Origin: Latrodectus hesperus
Taxonomy: Eukaryota > Arthropoda > Arachnida > Araneae > Theridiidae
DNA: 64,000 nt
Assembly: GCA_037975125.1 (NCBI GenBank)
Contig: CM075853.1
Span: 34,915,113-34,979,112, forward strand
Direction of reading: 5' to 3'
Part shown: piece by piece, positions 1 to 14,800 of the stretch
How positions within the stretch are numbered: the stretch's first letter is position 1
Layout: each line of letters opens with the position of its first letter
Notes under the pieces: model-generated
The model's input: only the letters and a program-made list of their open reading frames with translations
Told to the model about the DNA's origin: nothing
The model's database searches: none
Made by a program: the position numbers and the translations under genes

Positions 1-780
1 AACATTTTCTTGGAATACATTTTTATATTTTCTTGGAATCACGTTAAGAACAACCTAGTTAACTTATTTTTATTCCTTTGCAATTTTTACAATAACAATC
101 ATGGTTTCTAGAATTTCTCCATTTTTAGTCTCCAATAGTTCTGAGAAAAACTCGAGTCATTTAATGCGCTTTTATTCTTTCATTATTGACTTTTCCTCTA
201 TATTTTACTAGCTCTTTATAAGTTTTTGTAATTATATTTAATAAATAAATTTAAGTATCAATTTACTTTTCATATTTATAATTTCAAAAACTTATTTATA
301 AATGGGAAGTTGTTTTAGCCTCATCAAAATGTATTTAATAACTAAACTATTATATACGGCAGATGAAAATGTTAATAATTTCACTTTAAATTACAGTTCT
401 ATTCTTAATTGCAATAGATTTTAGGTGATAAAAACTACTACATGCTAATTTATAAAACCTACTTCGGAAGTCATGATTATTTATAAAAACTATTTTACAA
501 TAATTTATAGAGATTTTACTATTTAATAAAATTTTAAACAATTTAAAATGTGGAAGAAACATACATAAAGTGTGAAAGATTCATGTTCCTTTCTTAAGGA
601 CTTAACAAGAATATGTAATGACTTGAAATGAAAAACAATTGGTTTTTCTATTACGAACGCTTTCATATTTTTCTTATTGGCTCTTAGATTATAATTATCT
701 TAGAAATTGAAGTTAATTTGAATTTTCATGTATATAGATCTTGATTCAGCGTATTGTTGGTAATCTAATAACAAAAGGCA
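1..780. other. AT-rich non-coding DNA
   Basis: No reading frame with coding character, no repeat and no RNA gene is recognisable here. Base composition is strongly AT-rich with short A and T runs. Confidence 0.6.
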
Positions 781-789
781 AATGTCATT

Positions 790-1060
790 ATAAATTCATG
801 GCGTGCTGCTCTCTGAAAGGACTTCTCACAGAGAGTGAAATGTATCCACATTTCGCATGAGAGGAAATCCCGGGAAACTCTCTCCAGTCTACCCTGAATG
901 GCATGCATACATTACGCGGGGGCATAACATTCATCTCGCTCCATTCAAGACTGACTAAAATCAAAGTCGACAGCTCTCCTTCAGAGGAGGGTGGTCATAC
1001 ACCTTGCCCATTTGTCTCCTAACATTAAATGGAGAAAACACGGATATAGCTAGATTGTTG
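790..1060. other. GC-richer island of unknown function
   Basis: This stretch is clearly richer in G and C than the DNA on both sides and contains words such as CCCGGGA and ACGCGGGGGC. All frames are broken by stops within about 20-40 codons, so it is not a long exon. It could be an old repeat, a conserved non-coding element, a short untranslated exon or a promoter. I recognise no family. Confidence 0.35.
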
Positions 1061-1377
1061 TTCTTTTCCAGAAGCTGATGGTCAACCATTTAGTCAAACT
1101 TTGCATTTATTTTTAATTAATTAGATATTGTGCAGTTAAAAATATAATGTTAAAAAATGCGGTAATAAAAGTACGACAGTATATCGCCAATTTTAAACTA
1201 CTGCATTAATTTACTCGAATAGTTTTATGTTTCATACTGAACAGACAATAAATTTGCCTCGTGAAATTTATTCAAGTGAATATGTTGTTTTTTAATGTAG
1301 AATAATCATAACTTAAATGTAAAACAATACAAATAGGAATGGAAAATGAATAAATTCAATTGTTATATTCATTTCTT

Positions 1378-1585
<208 letters not shown>

Positions 1586-4510
1586 GATATTGTCTTCATT
1601 GCCCAAAGAATAAACTAAATCAAAAATCTTTAAATGTTAATTAAATATTTAAACTCTAAACAAATAAAAAACTTTTTGTCTCTTTGTTTTGTTTATTTTT
1701 AAAAATTAAATAAAGTATATAATCTTACAAAAATAAATAATTGGCTTCGTGCATTAGTGCATTGTGCATTAGTGGTGCTAAGCAAAATCATGTCATATTA
1801 ATAACATTCATAAATATGTATGAATTTCAAAGTTTCAGTAACTTATTTTTGCAGATGCTGTAAACCTCTGTGAATCCTACTTTTGAACAAAGAAAGAAAA
1901 GTAGTGCTATAAGGTTACAAATCTTTAAATATGCGCAAGCATTCTCAGGCTATCAATGTTAAATTTATATTTTGTTAAAACAAACTTGTACTTCTCGCTG
2001 TTCTTCAAAAACTTATTGTAATGAGTTTCGTTGTAATTAAGTATTTTGTGTGTTTTTTTATCGTAAAAACTTTGTTAAAAATAATTAACAATTTTAAAAT
2101 TTGTAATGTTTAGTTTAAAAGTAAGACCCGCTTATTCAATTCCGTATTTATATATTTAGGTTTTTTGTAATAAAGTTGATTGTTTACTAATCACAGAAGC
2201 TGCATTTCTGATATCTGCATTTATATCTGTTGTTCATACTTAACAATATTCATATTACAAAAATGTGTTTTTTTTAGATAAAAACATTTTCAAAATACTT
2301 ACAACAATTTAAAAAATTTTTTTTATGTTTTTTGTTCAAAAATAAAATCAGTTTACATCGATTCAACTATTAAGGTTCTTCATAATAAATTTTATTTCTG
2401 ATGTCAGCGTTTATATTTTTTGATGATGCGCAAAATGATTTCCATTTGTCTTCATTTATTACACTTGAATAGCAACCAATATTTATGAAACGTCCAAACA
2501 AACAAAATTAATAAAATTATGAATGCTGAAAGAATATTACAATAATTTTCTATTATACTGTCTATAGATCAACTGGTCATTAATTGTTATACTAGGAAAC
2601 TAAATGTAGTTAAAAATCAACTGTTGTTTAAAAAATGATAAAATATGGAAAAGTTTATAAAAACTTAGGATAAAACAAAAAATTTTAATTTTATTAAATG
2701 CTAGCAGTATTGAATCATTTCATGGAATTCATTACAATTACTTTTTCATTGATTTGAATGAAAAAAATACAATAACTACAAGAACTTCATTCCATGATTT
2801 AATCACTGTATCAAATATTGTGTTAGACAGATCAGTTGAACCGGTCATGAATCAATGTATTTTATTTTCAGATTTCCAATCATTATTTCCAGTTATTCAG
2901 TTTAATTGTTACTCACGAGTTTGAAGCCTAAATAAAAAATTTACCATTTACATTGTGATATTTCACTGAAGTAGCAACTTTTTTTGAATAATTGACTTAA
3001 TAGATCGAGCGATAAATGAACTGGAAATTAAATAGTTTTCATTAGCCTTAAATTTATAATTTTTCTTCTTATTTATAATAAGCTTAATTCAAAATCAGGA
3101 AACTGTTTAAAGCCCCACAATTTTCCTTTTCGGCAATAGTTAGTGAGATTTTTCTAAGCTAATGGAAATTCTCAAAATTTAATAGCATGGCAGTACGATA
3201 TTGAAAATTATTTTAAAGTATTTGCATTGCAAAAAGAGAATTACTTAGATTAGTGACAACAGCAGAATAATCGGAATTTACTTTACAGAAATATGTAACA
3301 TATGTATTAAAATAATATGCAAATGACAGACGGATGGTATACCAGTATTGCACCAGTTACAATATTCATACAGAAAAAAAATATTTTTGAATTGTTCGTA
3401 ATAAAATTAGGATTCAGTTAGCCTAGTAATATTAAATAGAATATTTAAATTACAATTTGTATAAAAATCCAAGCAAATCTTTTTTTAATTAATAAAGTAT
3501 GTGGCAAAAAAAGTTTGAATCATTTCCCAATAAAATCATGTTCATAAAGTGATTATTTAATGACTTAAAAATCTATAAATCCATATTTTTTTCTTCTAGT
3601 GAAACTGCAAACAAAATGCTCGTTTTCAGATAACCTCAATATAAAAAGCAGATTTTTAATATATCCAGGCTTTCCTCAAAAACTTTTCAATATAAATTGA
3701 GTTTTAGAATATTTACATCAGTCAGTCAAATTATTAATACATAATAATTGCTAAAGAAATATAGAAATATAGAAAAACTATTCTCAAAAGAAAAGTTACC
3801 TAATAAATACTGTTTTCAAATAAAGAAATTTTTATGTTACATAAGGAAAAACATTTTACCAATAATTTCGATATAATCACTAAATTCTTGTTCAAACCTA
3901 TAATCTCTGTAGGAACTCATATAGGATAGAAAATGAGAAAAGATAAAAGGATTATGAAATGTTTGAAATACATCTAAGTTTCTAAAGTTATATTAAGTTA
4001 CTTTAGAAGTTTTTCAAAGTAGTCTTTTCGAAAATCAAGAACTTCCTTACTATATTTTCCAAAGAATCAATGTCTCAAATTATTTATTTTTTAGGGTAGA
4101 TAAATAATGCATTTAAAGCCATATAAATTTTATCTTCGGATTCAAGATAGCAGCTGCATAAGTTCACTTTTAGCATAAAAATTGCCAAGAGACGCACATA
4201 GCAAGATCAGATTAATAGGGTAGATGTTTTATCATTTTAGTTAAATTTTTTGCAAGAATATAATTACCAATCGTTTTTGAATAAGAAGTTTCCTTATCAT
4301 GGGGGAAAGTGAGTCCTCCATCTTTCACTTCCTGAAAAATGAAGACATTTATTAGTGTACTAGTTAGTTTTTAATGAGATTTGATAAAAAAAATCCAGTA
4401 AATACAGCATTATTTGAATGTACTATGTTAATCTAAAGAATTGGAATAAAAAATTACATAGTATTAAATAGTTTTTTAAGATTGTAAATACAATGTCAAT
4501 TTATACTTGA
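1586..4510. other. AT-rich non-coding DNA
   Basis: No gene, repeat family or RNA signature could be supported. Composition is uniformly AT-rich with many homopolymer runs; nothing stands out. Confidence 0.55.
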
Positions 4511-4512
4511 TG

Positions 4513-4810
4513 CTGGCCGGTAGCTGAGTGGTTAGCGTTCCTACTCCAGTCTATTGGTCCTGGGTTCAAATCCTGGTTCGGGCTTGGATATTTCCTTATC
4601 TCTGAGTTCTCTGTCCTTTCTTCTGAGATGATGTATGAGTGTGATCCACCCTATAAAAACGAGTTTTTAGTGGTATGGCATGAGTAATAATACTCCTGTG
4701 ACACTTCTCCGTGACTTGGTGTCACAGGTGTCTATCGGGTAACGACAAATGAGCAGCAGTTTCCGGCCTTGTTGTGGAAAAGGGTTAGCACCCAGTGCCG
4801 ACCATTATTA
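4513..4810 (+). mobile_element. tRNA-derived SINE
   Basis: The 5' part looks like a tRNA: an A-box-like block TAGCTGAGTGGTTAGCG at 4521-4537 and a B-box GGTTCAAATCC at 4563-4573, at tRNA-like spacing. A non-tRNA body of about 230 bp follows, which is the normal SINE architecture with an internal RNA polymerase III promoter. The body shares ordered blocks (CTTGGAT or CATGGAT, TCTCTGTC-like, ATGAGTGTG-like, CCCTATAA, TATGGCATG, then an AGCACCC-like tail) with the minus-strand copy at 42.2 kb, so the two belong to one family. No convincing target-site duplication was found. A functional tRNA gene is unlikely because the acceptor stem does not close after the B-box. Confidence 0.75.
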
Positions 4811-5770
4811 AAAATTTGCTTGATAATATTTAATTTAGAAGTAATGTATAAAAAACATGATCTGAACGTAAATATTTTACAACATTTCGCTGGAAAATAT
4901 TATTATTTTGTATTTGTAATAAAATCAATTAGTATATTTTTGCTAATAAATTTATATTTCATAATAAAAATATTTTGCTTATTTGACATGTGATAACTCA
5001 AAATTCTGTTTCATAATATATATTACGTTTGCTTTTAATGCAAATAAACTCATAAAAGGAAATTAAGTTTCTTTTTTTTAATGTGGTAAGTGCTTTATAT
5101 CTAGATTCAAAACAGTCGAAACACATTTGCGTAATCCTATTTCAGTTAAAGGAGAAAAAGTTTTCAACAATAAGATTTTCACGTTTCTTTAAAAAAACTT
5201 TAATTCTTTAAATGGATTACTGGATATTAAAAATTTCTTATTAAATACACATGAAAAAATAACAAGCTTTCTTCAAAGCAATTTACAGTACATTAATTTC
5301 ATTAACCGATAAATGCAGATACTTTTTCCGTCTAAAAACAAAATAAAATCTCATTTAAATATTTTTGCGTTTAAAATGAGATTAGTTATTTTATTATTCT
5401 AACTCATTTGCTTTTGTTTACAAGATGTACAGAATCATTCAATGTGACATATACGTTTTAAGCGTACACATTTATAAAAAAGAAGTAGCTATACTAGTTC
5501 CCCTTACTAATAAGATTATAAACAAATCCTTTAAGGAAGAGGAAAGAAACGATAGATAAATTATACCATTCAAAATTTAAAAATTCTAAATTCTTTCTCT
5601 TCATCTTAATGACTAGAAAACTATTGTTTTATTTCATCTTCAATGAAGTATTGCTTTGCTTAAATAAAATATTTTTTCAGCAAAAATTTTCAATACCTAT
5701 ATTAATATAATTCAATCCGCCAAATGTGAGCCATAAATTTATTTCTCGGGTATAAATATTTAGTTTTATG

Positions 5771-5771
<1 letters not shown>
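4811..5771. other. AT-rich non-coding DNA
   Basis: No supported feature. Short open frames here have no recognisable domains and the biased composition expected of random AT-rich sequence. Confidence 0.5.

Positions 5772-5821
<50 letters not shown>
5772..5821. repeat. (AT)n microsatellite, about 50 bp
   Basis: Uninterrupted AT dinucleotide array. Confidence 0.97.
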
Positions 5822-5823
<2 letters not shown>

Positions 5824-6843
5824 CATAAAATTATAATGTTTGTAATTAATAAATACTCTATAGCAAGTTATAAACGCAAAATAATGCATGTTAATATAAA
5901 AACAATAATATTGTTATAGTTAATAAAATGATATAATGAAATTAAAGTTTAGGAAAATTTATAAAATTATCAAAATGTGCATTAAAAGAGCAAAAATATT
6001 CTTAACGTTTTGAACATAAAAATAACGAAAAATGATATAATTAATATTATTTACTTGCGAAAATTTTCTTCCTTAGTTTTCAGAAAATAAATGGCATAAT
6101 TGACAACGAAACCAACTAATTTCAATCAATAAAATTGAATTACTTAATGTATTTATAATATAATTTTATATAATTTTAAAATAAAATTGAAAAATTTAAG
6201 CTTTACTCAAATTCTTGAATATGTATTAAATATGTGGTCCACTATCTAACAATCATCTCATACAGTTTAATATAATGCTGATGATTAAATGTCTTCTTCA
6301 GAAATCATTCATAGCATCTCAATAATTATCTTTATTAATTAGGAATTCTTATAAAACCTTATCCACAACAATCCTATTCTGCTTTGAATACTTTACTGAT
6401 TACTTTTATATTTCTTCAAGTTTACAAACGTAAAAGATTATTTACTCAGTTGTAAAGAGCGTTTGTAATGTTACTTATGAACTTAATACATAAAAACGGT
6501 TTAAATTCATAATTAAATAACTGCACATGAATAAAAACTGTCAGTGCTTGTTCAGCTTGGTAATTCTTCTGATCATATATATCAGTTAATTGTATTCTAA
6601 ATTTTTTCATTTGTTCGAATGAAGATAATGGTAAATGCCTTATGAACGCTCAACTTGGTTTTGCGCCAAATTGGCACAGTACAATTTAAAGAGGAAAAGA
6701 ATGAATCACAGGGAAATAATTTCCCTTAAATTACTTTTCCTGCAATGAAATTTTCCAGTATTATTTTAGTTTGCTCTAAAATTATTAGAAAGGTAATAAA
6801 ATTTTTTATATTATCTTCTTTTATTTTTTGAAACAACTTAAGG

Positions 6844-6846
<3 letters not shown>
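5822..6846. other. AT-rich non-coding DNA
   Basis: Nothing recognisable in either strand between two AT arrays. Confidence 0.5.

Positions 6847-6912
<66 letters not shown>
6847..6912. repeat. (AT)n microsatellite at the Helitron 5' end
   Basis: Pure AT array running directly into the 5' end of the Helitron-like element, so the terminal bases of that element cannot be separated from the repeat. Confidence 0.95.
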
Positions 6913-6915
<3 letters not shown>

Positions 6916-7995
6916 TTCGTGTCCCGATGTATGTTCCCGATAAACTCCGAAACTACTGAACGGATTTTGATAAAATTTTGTAACCATTTATAATATAGTC
7001 CAACTTAAAAGATAGAATAGTTTTTATCTCTTAATTATTATTTTCAATATTTATTATACGACATTAATGTTTATTTATTGTTTAGTTCTGTAAGTTCCTA
7101 ATAGATGGCGGTTTAGCATCTAAGTTGCAAAGGTATTCGGCAGATGGCGACGTGTTTATTTTTCTTGTTCATACATCTTCGAGAAAATTAACGTGCGCGC
7201 GCAATCGCGTGGTTAAATATAGAATTTAAATATATTTTTATTATTATATTTTCATGATGTACAGATCTTTTCATATATATTTTCATATATTTTCATGATA
7301 CATATATTTTCATGATGTATAATCATACTATAACAATTTTTTGTGAATCACTTTCATAATTATACTTGGTATTGTGTTATTATTGTGCGTGTTCAGTTTG
7401 AATATTTTTAATATTATAAATAGTAAAATAAAATTTTATTTATTGCTGTTTTTCTCTACTAATTTTCATACCACCTCCAAAACATGTAAGTATTTCTTGA
7501 CAGCCTTTTATTTTTTTTAATTTTTATTTTATAATTTGATAATTATTAATTTATTCAGTAGAACATTTTGATCTAATTTATTTATTCAAATGATAAATTC
7601 TTTTAATTTTTTTTATTTCAGTATAATACCGCGGAAAAATTTTTTAGTTTTAATAATTAAAAATTGAAAAAATAATAGTTCGATGTCAATGTTATCTACC
7701 TCATTTATAACAATTTATTTTTAGATGTTTTTAATTTATATAGTATATTTTATAAGTAAGTCACTGATTACTAACTATAATTTAATATAAGATGAATAAA
7801 TGTAAATTCAGAAAGTATATGTTGATTTGTGCTTAATTTCAAAATTTCGATACTTTACCTATTACTTTTAAATTTTTGCGAAACGTTTTATTTTTAATCT
7901 CATATGAATGAACCTATTTTAAATTTTTTTAGAAAATATTAATTTGATTGTACCCAAGAATTAGTAAAAAATTGATTCAATGTATTATAAAAACT

Positions 7996-8022
7996 CAGCC
8001 ACTGCAACGCGTGGCTGGGTCA

Positions 8023-8024
<2 letters not shown>
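7996..8024 (+). other. Helitron 3' subterminal hairpin
   Basis: Seven-base-pair stem CAGCCAC / GTGGCTG around an 8-base loop, followed by GGTCAGC. In Helitrons a GC-rich hairpin a few bases before the 3' end marks termination of rolling-circle transfer. Confidence 0.6.

Positions 8025-8115
<91 letters not shown>
8025..8115. repeat. (AT)n microsatellite at the Helitron 3' end
   Basis: Pure AT array of about 91 bp that begins immediately after the Helitron 3' hairpin and GGTCAGC. Confidence 0.96.
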
Positions 8116-8825
<710 letters not shown>

Positions 8826-11800
8826 CAAAATATGTATTCTTAACATATATTTTATATAATAAATATAGCATTCAATTCATTTTAGCTTTTTAAAGTATAA
8901 TTGCTATATAAAAAAGGAGAAACTCTATTGAAACTAAACAAGAATTGATTTTGTGGTTAGAATTACAAGAGGGTAATATAATTTGCTGTTTCCTGAGAGA
9001 AATAAAATACAAGGGTATCTTCTTTAAGAGATCTATGTCCCACTTGTCTAATTTACTTCACCAATATAGGAGTTAGGGAAAGCATACTAACATTGCGTGT
9101 GAAATTTAGTAATACCGGTTCCTGAATTTCCTAAGAGAAATATATTTGTTTGGCATAAAAAATATTATACAAATTTGGCTATCTGTAAATTTAATACCTA
9201 TTTTTGAAATGAATCCATTGAATCATGTAATTTTTATGAAGATGAAACCAACTTGAATATTGAATAGTGGCTTTATCAACAAAAGAAAATATTTGTATTT
9301 TATGTTACGTTCAGTTTCTGATTAAAAACTCAAGTCAAAATTTAATTCCAAGCAAAATTTGTAACCAATAAGTATATCATTCAATTCATTTTTCTCATAA
9401 ACAAATAATATGTATATTTATTTGCTTATATTATAAGTTAATGCTATTAATCTGTGGTTGGAAATTTTATTTTTTAAAATATACATTAAATTAAAATTAA
9501 TCATAGTTCATTTAGTATCACCTAGTTATATTAAATTGCGTTTTACTTATGGCCCCATATTTTGTATTTTGCAAATTAATGAAAAAAATCATCACGTAGA
9601 ATAGCATAAATTTCTTATTTACTACAATATCAAAATGTGAACATGTGACAAAATATTAAATTTCCAAAATGATTGAGAAATATTTTTACATATAAACAAA
9701 CATAATTCTGAATTTCAAAAGTATAAACTGTAGCCTATAACATTAAAAATATAACTTTGAGATACATTTAAATATTTGAATTTTTTAATTTTTGCTACAA
9801 TTAGGTTTCTTCACAATTTAAGAACATAAATATTATAAAGTTCAAGGATTCTAAGCAACAATCAATTTCTCATGGATAAATTTATTTTTAAAAATGACAA
9901 AATATGTAAATATAAAAATTTTCTGATTTTATTATTAGTTAAATTGATTTAATTGTTTGTTCCTTTTTATACGATAGAGAAATATTATATTTATGTTTAA
10001 ATGGGAAACATTTGAACCTCATGCTATGTGCCAGAAACATTTGTACAATTGAAAATTTGCTTTATTTTAAATGCCTTACAATTTCTAAAATTGATTAACT
10101 TTTAATACCAAATTGTATGATAAAGTCATCTGTAATTCTATTTGTATTTATTACACGTCACAACACATATTCTAAATAAATTTAATTCAGAGACTCAAAT
10201 TTATAATAACAATGAAAACCTGGTCTATCATTTTAACCTCTGTGAAACAAAAATTGTGTTATAACTATAAAAAAAAATCAGGATTTTGTCTTTAGTATTG
10301 TATAGTAAAAATATTTTTGCTTAAACATCAAAACGAAAAGTTCTGAAGTAAGCCATTTCCTTATATTCCTTTCAGCTGGTGACCTATATCTAAAAACATT
10401 TTATTCTATTCAATAAATATTTTAATTTTTCTTGTCATATGGAGTATTTAATCACCGATGCTAACTCAAAATTAGATCAGTAATCAAAATACAATATTTA
10501 AAATAAATATGATATGAGTTTGGATTTTTTTTATTTTTCATACTGAAAATGAAAAACAATTCATATTTTTTTAAAAAAAATCAATTTCCATAATTCTTAA
10601 ATTAAATTTAAAGGAAATGTTTTGAACTAACGTGATAAGTAAATAATTCTTAATTTTTTTTAATTGGACATTTTAAAAATTAAATGCAATGCCCGTCAAC
10701 TTTGCACACATTAGCAGCACGTTTATAACAGGATATGTTAAATCTACTGATATTTTTCGTCTTGAGAATAAAATCAGTTTCATTTTTATCTTAGAGGTGA
10801 GATAAAAGCAAAAAAATAAATGAACAAATGCTAATAAGGTAATTTATTTATGATTTAAGAAACAGAAGTATCAAATTTACATTTCGTAATATTTAATAAG
10901 AAATTAAATAAATACATTACATATATTCACAGAATTTTATGATGCTACTCCGGACATTTATTTTAAATAAAATATATAATAAATTTAAAGATTTTAATTT
11001 ACCTAATGTTGTTTTTATACTTATAAAAGTATAAAACATATCAAATACATATTATACCACATTTCACAAAAGTATTTTATTAGAATGCATACTTTAGTTC
11101 GGAATAAGTACACTTACTAGTAGAACAATAAAAAAGTTTAACTGTTATTCAATACTTTTAAATTCATGCTGTTTAACGTTTGAGCGTAATCCAAATGCAG
11201 TATGTAATACAACTGGGATATAGAGAGAAAAAGATTGTAGTGATTATACTGAGAATCTGATGTGGTGAAAATGACAGCTAATTTATCAGCTCAAATAACC
11301 CGGGATAAATTGTATGAGTTTGAGCACATTTTTTATTTTAATATTACAATAAATTTAAGTTAATAAGTTTCAGTTTTTTATCTTTTTTATCAAGCTACAT
11401 TTACAATGTCAAAATAAAATTTATTCATCGGCACATAAATTATTTTAAATACAATGTTTGTTAATAATATATTTGATAAAGTATACTTCTACAATTTAAT
11501 TATCTCATAATTTTCCCAATATTAAAACACACACACATTGTTACATATAAACGAATCACTTGAAACATTCATAATAAATTCCATAATATTTATATCATTT
11601 TAATAAAAATAGTGCTGTAATAATATTTAGTTTTATTTTCGTCAAAATAAGAAAAATATGCTTCAAAAATTTTAATTTTAAACTTAAAAATTTTCTTTGT
11701 GCATTACTGCAAGTTTTTTTTATTTGTTTTGTTTTTGATCTTTTCAGGTTATATATTTCTATAAATTTGTCTAATAAAATTAATCTGCATGTAAAAGCAT

Positions 11801-14800
11801 ATATAAATTCTCCTCAATATTTTAAAAATGAATTTGTTCTTATATTTATCTTAAATAACGAGAAATGGACCAATAAAAAACATTATCAAATCAAATTAAT
11901 AAAATGTAAATTTCTGAGCTCTGCATAAACTATCAACAAAGAAAAAAATTCTTGGAAAATAGTTTAAAAATATATATTATAAAGAAGTATCATAAAATGT
12001 ATCTTACGCAACTTGTTTTACGTCAAGAATTAATGATTTTCATGGTTACTAAAACACCGATTTATCATAACACAATTTCTCAGCTTGATTCCAAAACAAA
12101 AGTAACAGAATAAGCTTCAACAAATCCTTGTCTCTGTTGAATAATGAAACAGTTCTTAATAACAATAAAAGCCTTACGAAGAGCAAATTCCTTTCTTTGT
12201 CCAAAGGATTGAGTTAGCCTTTTTTTAATCTTGACTGATATTTGCTGCATTGATCTTTAGAATGTTGATATGCAACATTTGTTAGTATAGTGGCTTAGAA
12301 GATTGTACTATATTTATTTTATGCAAATAAGAAGAAAACAATTGTTGTAATACTTTTTAATAATTGTAGGAAATGTAATGTATGCATACTTAAATTTATA
12401 TATGTATGCATGCATTATATATACGTATACATGACTTAATCTCAGTTATGTAGCTTTCCTTAGGGTGATACAACAATGGGCTTATATCAAATATTACTGC
12501 CAAACAGGCAATACTTTCTAAATACATGAATTACATGTTTACTAGAGAACTTTTAATTTTTTCTTTTACAATAAACATATATGCATAAGATAATTAGAAA
12601 TACAAAAATATAAACTGAAATATAATGAAATTAGATTTGTGACAAAATAAAATAATAAGAAGAGGAATAGGGACCGTGTCTTCTTCAAGGGGAGGGGGAT
12701 ATGGTCAACTATGCAAAAGAAATACAAACACTCTTTTCTGACATGCAACGAGTAATAAATTTAAGAAATTCGTGGATTCTCTCGAAGATTGTCTGCAATG
12801 CAAAATTTGAAATACAAAAGTTATGTATGTCTACAATACAAAATTTCAAATACAAAAGCAAATATTATATTTTATAAAAATCCAAAATGTAAAATAGAAA
12901 AATTAGTAGAAAATTAAGAGACAAAGTGCAATATTAACTAAATCAACAATTCAAGAAGAGTGTCTGCAGTACACAACTTCAAATACAGAAGTAAATACTA
13001 TATTTTACAATTATTCAAATTATACAACTGTGTGTAAAATTATCAAAAAATATGTGAAAATATTCATTTTTCACAGATAATAATTTTTGTTTTATTATTA
13101 AAAAAACATATGTTCGTAAAATTTTGAAGAATAATTAATATTATTGCTTTTTATTTTGGAAATATTCAGTATATTTTGATAGTAGTAAGACCTATACGAT
13201 GACTGAGAAATATCAATAACCTACAGAACTGAATAACGAGGGTTGCTTCAAAAAACGAAGAATTAGCTTCCCGCTTGAATAGAAGCAGCGTAATTGCATG
13301 AGAATCTTGTGGATATTCTCCTTTGTAAAAATTGAATATTGTCCAATATCCTTAAAACATTCCTCTAGTAGACAATATGTAGCGAATAATCAAAACTTAG
13401 GCTTTTGTTTGTGAGGCTATTCTCATTGTGAACACAGATATACCAAAAGACACAAAAAGAATTTCTTAATAGTTAAAATTCTAGTGTTTACTTCAAAATT
13501 AGAGTTATAATTCGAATAATTTATATTGTATGAAAATCAACATTTCAGCAATGGTAGAAAACCCAAATGAGAATACATAAGACAGTTCTAATCTCACATG
13601 GAATTTGTGAAAAGGTTTTAAAGATAGATCGACATCTCATGAGTGGGTCTTACATTAGCTCGGTTGAATAGGGTCAGGTGAGCAAGCTGGCTTTACAGAT
13701 TTACCACAATTTCTCTTTTATGATATCAATGTAGAGATGGAGCAGAATGACAATGAATACTATAAAATTGAGAAATGAAGCGATCTCCAAATGTAACTTG
13801 TGGGATACAGATGAAATGCATGATACAAAGCGCTAGATTTATTCTTCTCAGCCATAGGATTTTCATTTTTCAGCACATACAGGTTAAAACACCTTTTTAA
13901 ATATCATTTCTTAACTCTAGCAATTTACCTGCATCAAGCATGTCCCCGTTTGAGTTTTTCTGCATGGAAGATATCGAATGTATGCGTATCACCATTGTTA
14001 AAATAGTTGAGAATCTAAACATAGAATATAAATAGGGTTTAGCTATGAATAACAAAAAACGCTGTTGATTTCAATATTTTTTCTTAATTATGTTTCCTTT
14101 TATTTTTTTGTGGTGGAAGTAAGAAACTTCTCAATGTTTGCTATCTAATAAGCACCCTGCTTTCATGCTAAATTCGTTTTTCTGATACTGGTCTTGTAAT
14201 GAAAGAAATGCAATTCTAATCTATGATTGAATTGTATACTCTTGTGTACAACGTATGTTCATTTATAAATCCCCACATTTTATGCAAAAAATCATTTGCA
14301 TTTTTAACTTTCCTAATCGTAATGGCCTGGATTTATGCAAGGCTTCACCTCCGGCGCGTTGACATCCAACTTCCTGATGATACTCCACATCTCTTTTCCT
14401 ACTTCGTCTCCAACACTGGAACTCTTCGACTCATACAGACTTTGATAGACTCTTTTTTTCGAATACATTTTAATGAACAATTCAAGCTGTTATTAAGTAC
14501 TTTTATGGACTTTTTTTTAATTTTTGTGAAACGCGTCACTATTTGTACACCTACTTTGTCAAGTATTTCATTTATTTTTCCTTACTTCATTTGTAAACAG
14601 CACTACTGACTGCGCATTATTTTGTAAATTCATCTTGTTACTTTTTTTTCGGTTTTTAATTAAGTTCTCTGTGCTGTGGTGAACGAGCAAATTTTTTAAG
14701 GTGCTGTCTTGGCTTTGCTGGATTTATACGAAGGAAGGCGATGCCTGTTAAACTAGGTACTGATCAGGTGCATTCCTTAGTATCTCCTTGACCCTTGTTT

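Larger units (their letters stand above)
6847..8027 (+). mobile_element. Non-autonomous Helitron-like element
   Basis: The 5' end after the AT tract carries the phrase ACTCCGAAACTACTGAACGG followed by ATTTTGATAAAATTTTG, which closely resembles the 5' ends of many arthropod Helitrons. The 3' end has the expected subterminal hairpin: stem CAGCCAC at 7996-8002, loop TGCAACGC, stem GTGGCTG at 8011-8017, followed by GGTCAGC. Helitrons normally finish with CTRR; here the last bases are CAGCAT and run straight into a second (AT)n array, so the canonical terminus is mutated or overwritten. No Rep or helicase coding sequence is present in the roughly 1.1 kb body, so the copy is non-autonomous. Both ends touch AT microsatellites. 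Assignment rests on remembered end motifs, not an alignment. Confidence 0.65.

Noticed and set aside
4521..4600. Functional tRNA gene
   Set aside because: A- and B-boxes are present but the sequence after the B-box does not pair with the start to form an acceptor stem; a long non-tRNA body follows, so it is a SINE.
13237..13265. Mariner-type terminal repeat (ACGAGGGTTGCTTCAAAAAA)
   Set aside because: Resembles a mariner terminus, but no inverted partner or transposase was found nearby.
14223..14609. 128-codon frame as a host gene
   Set aside because: No recognisable domain, no splice or promoter context, and composition dominated by Phe, Leu, Ile; consistent with chance.
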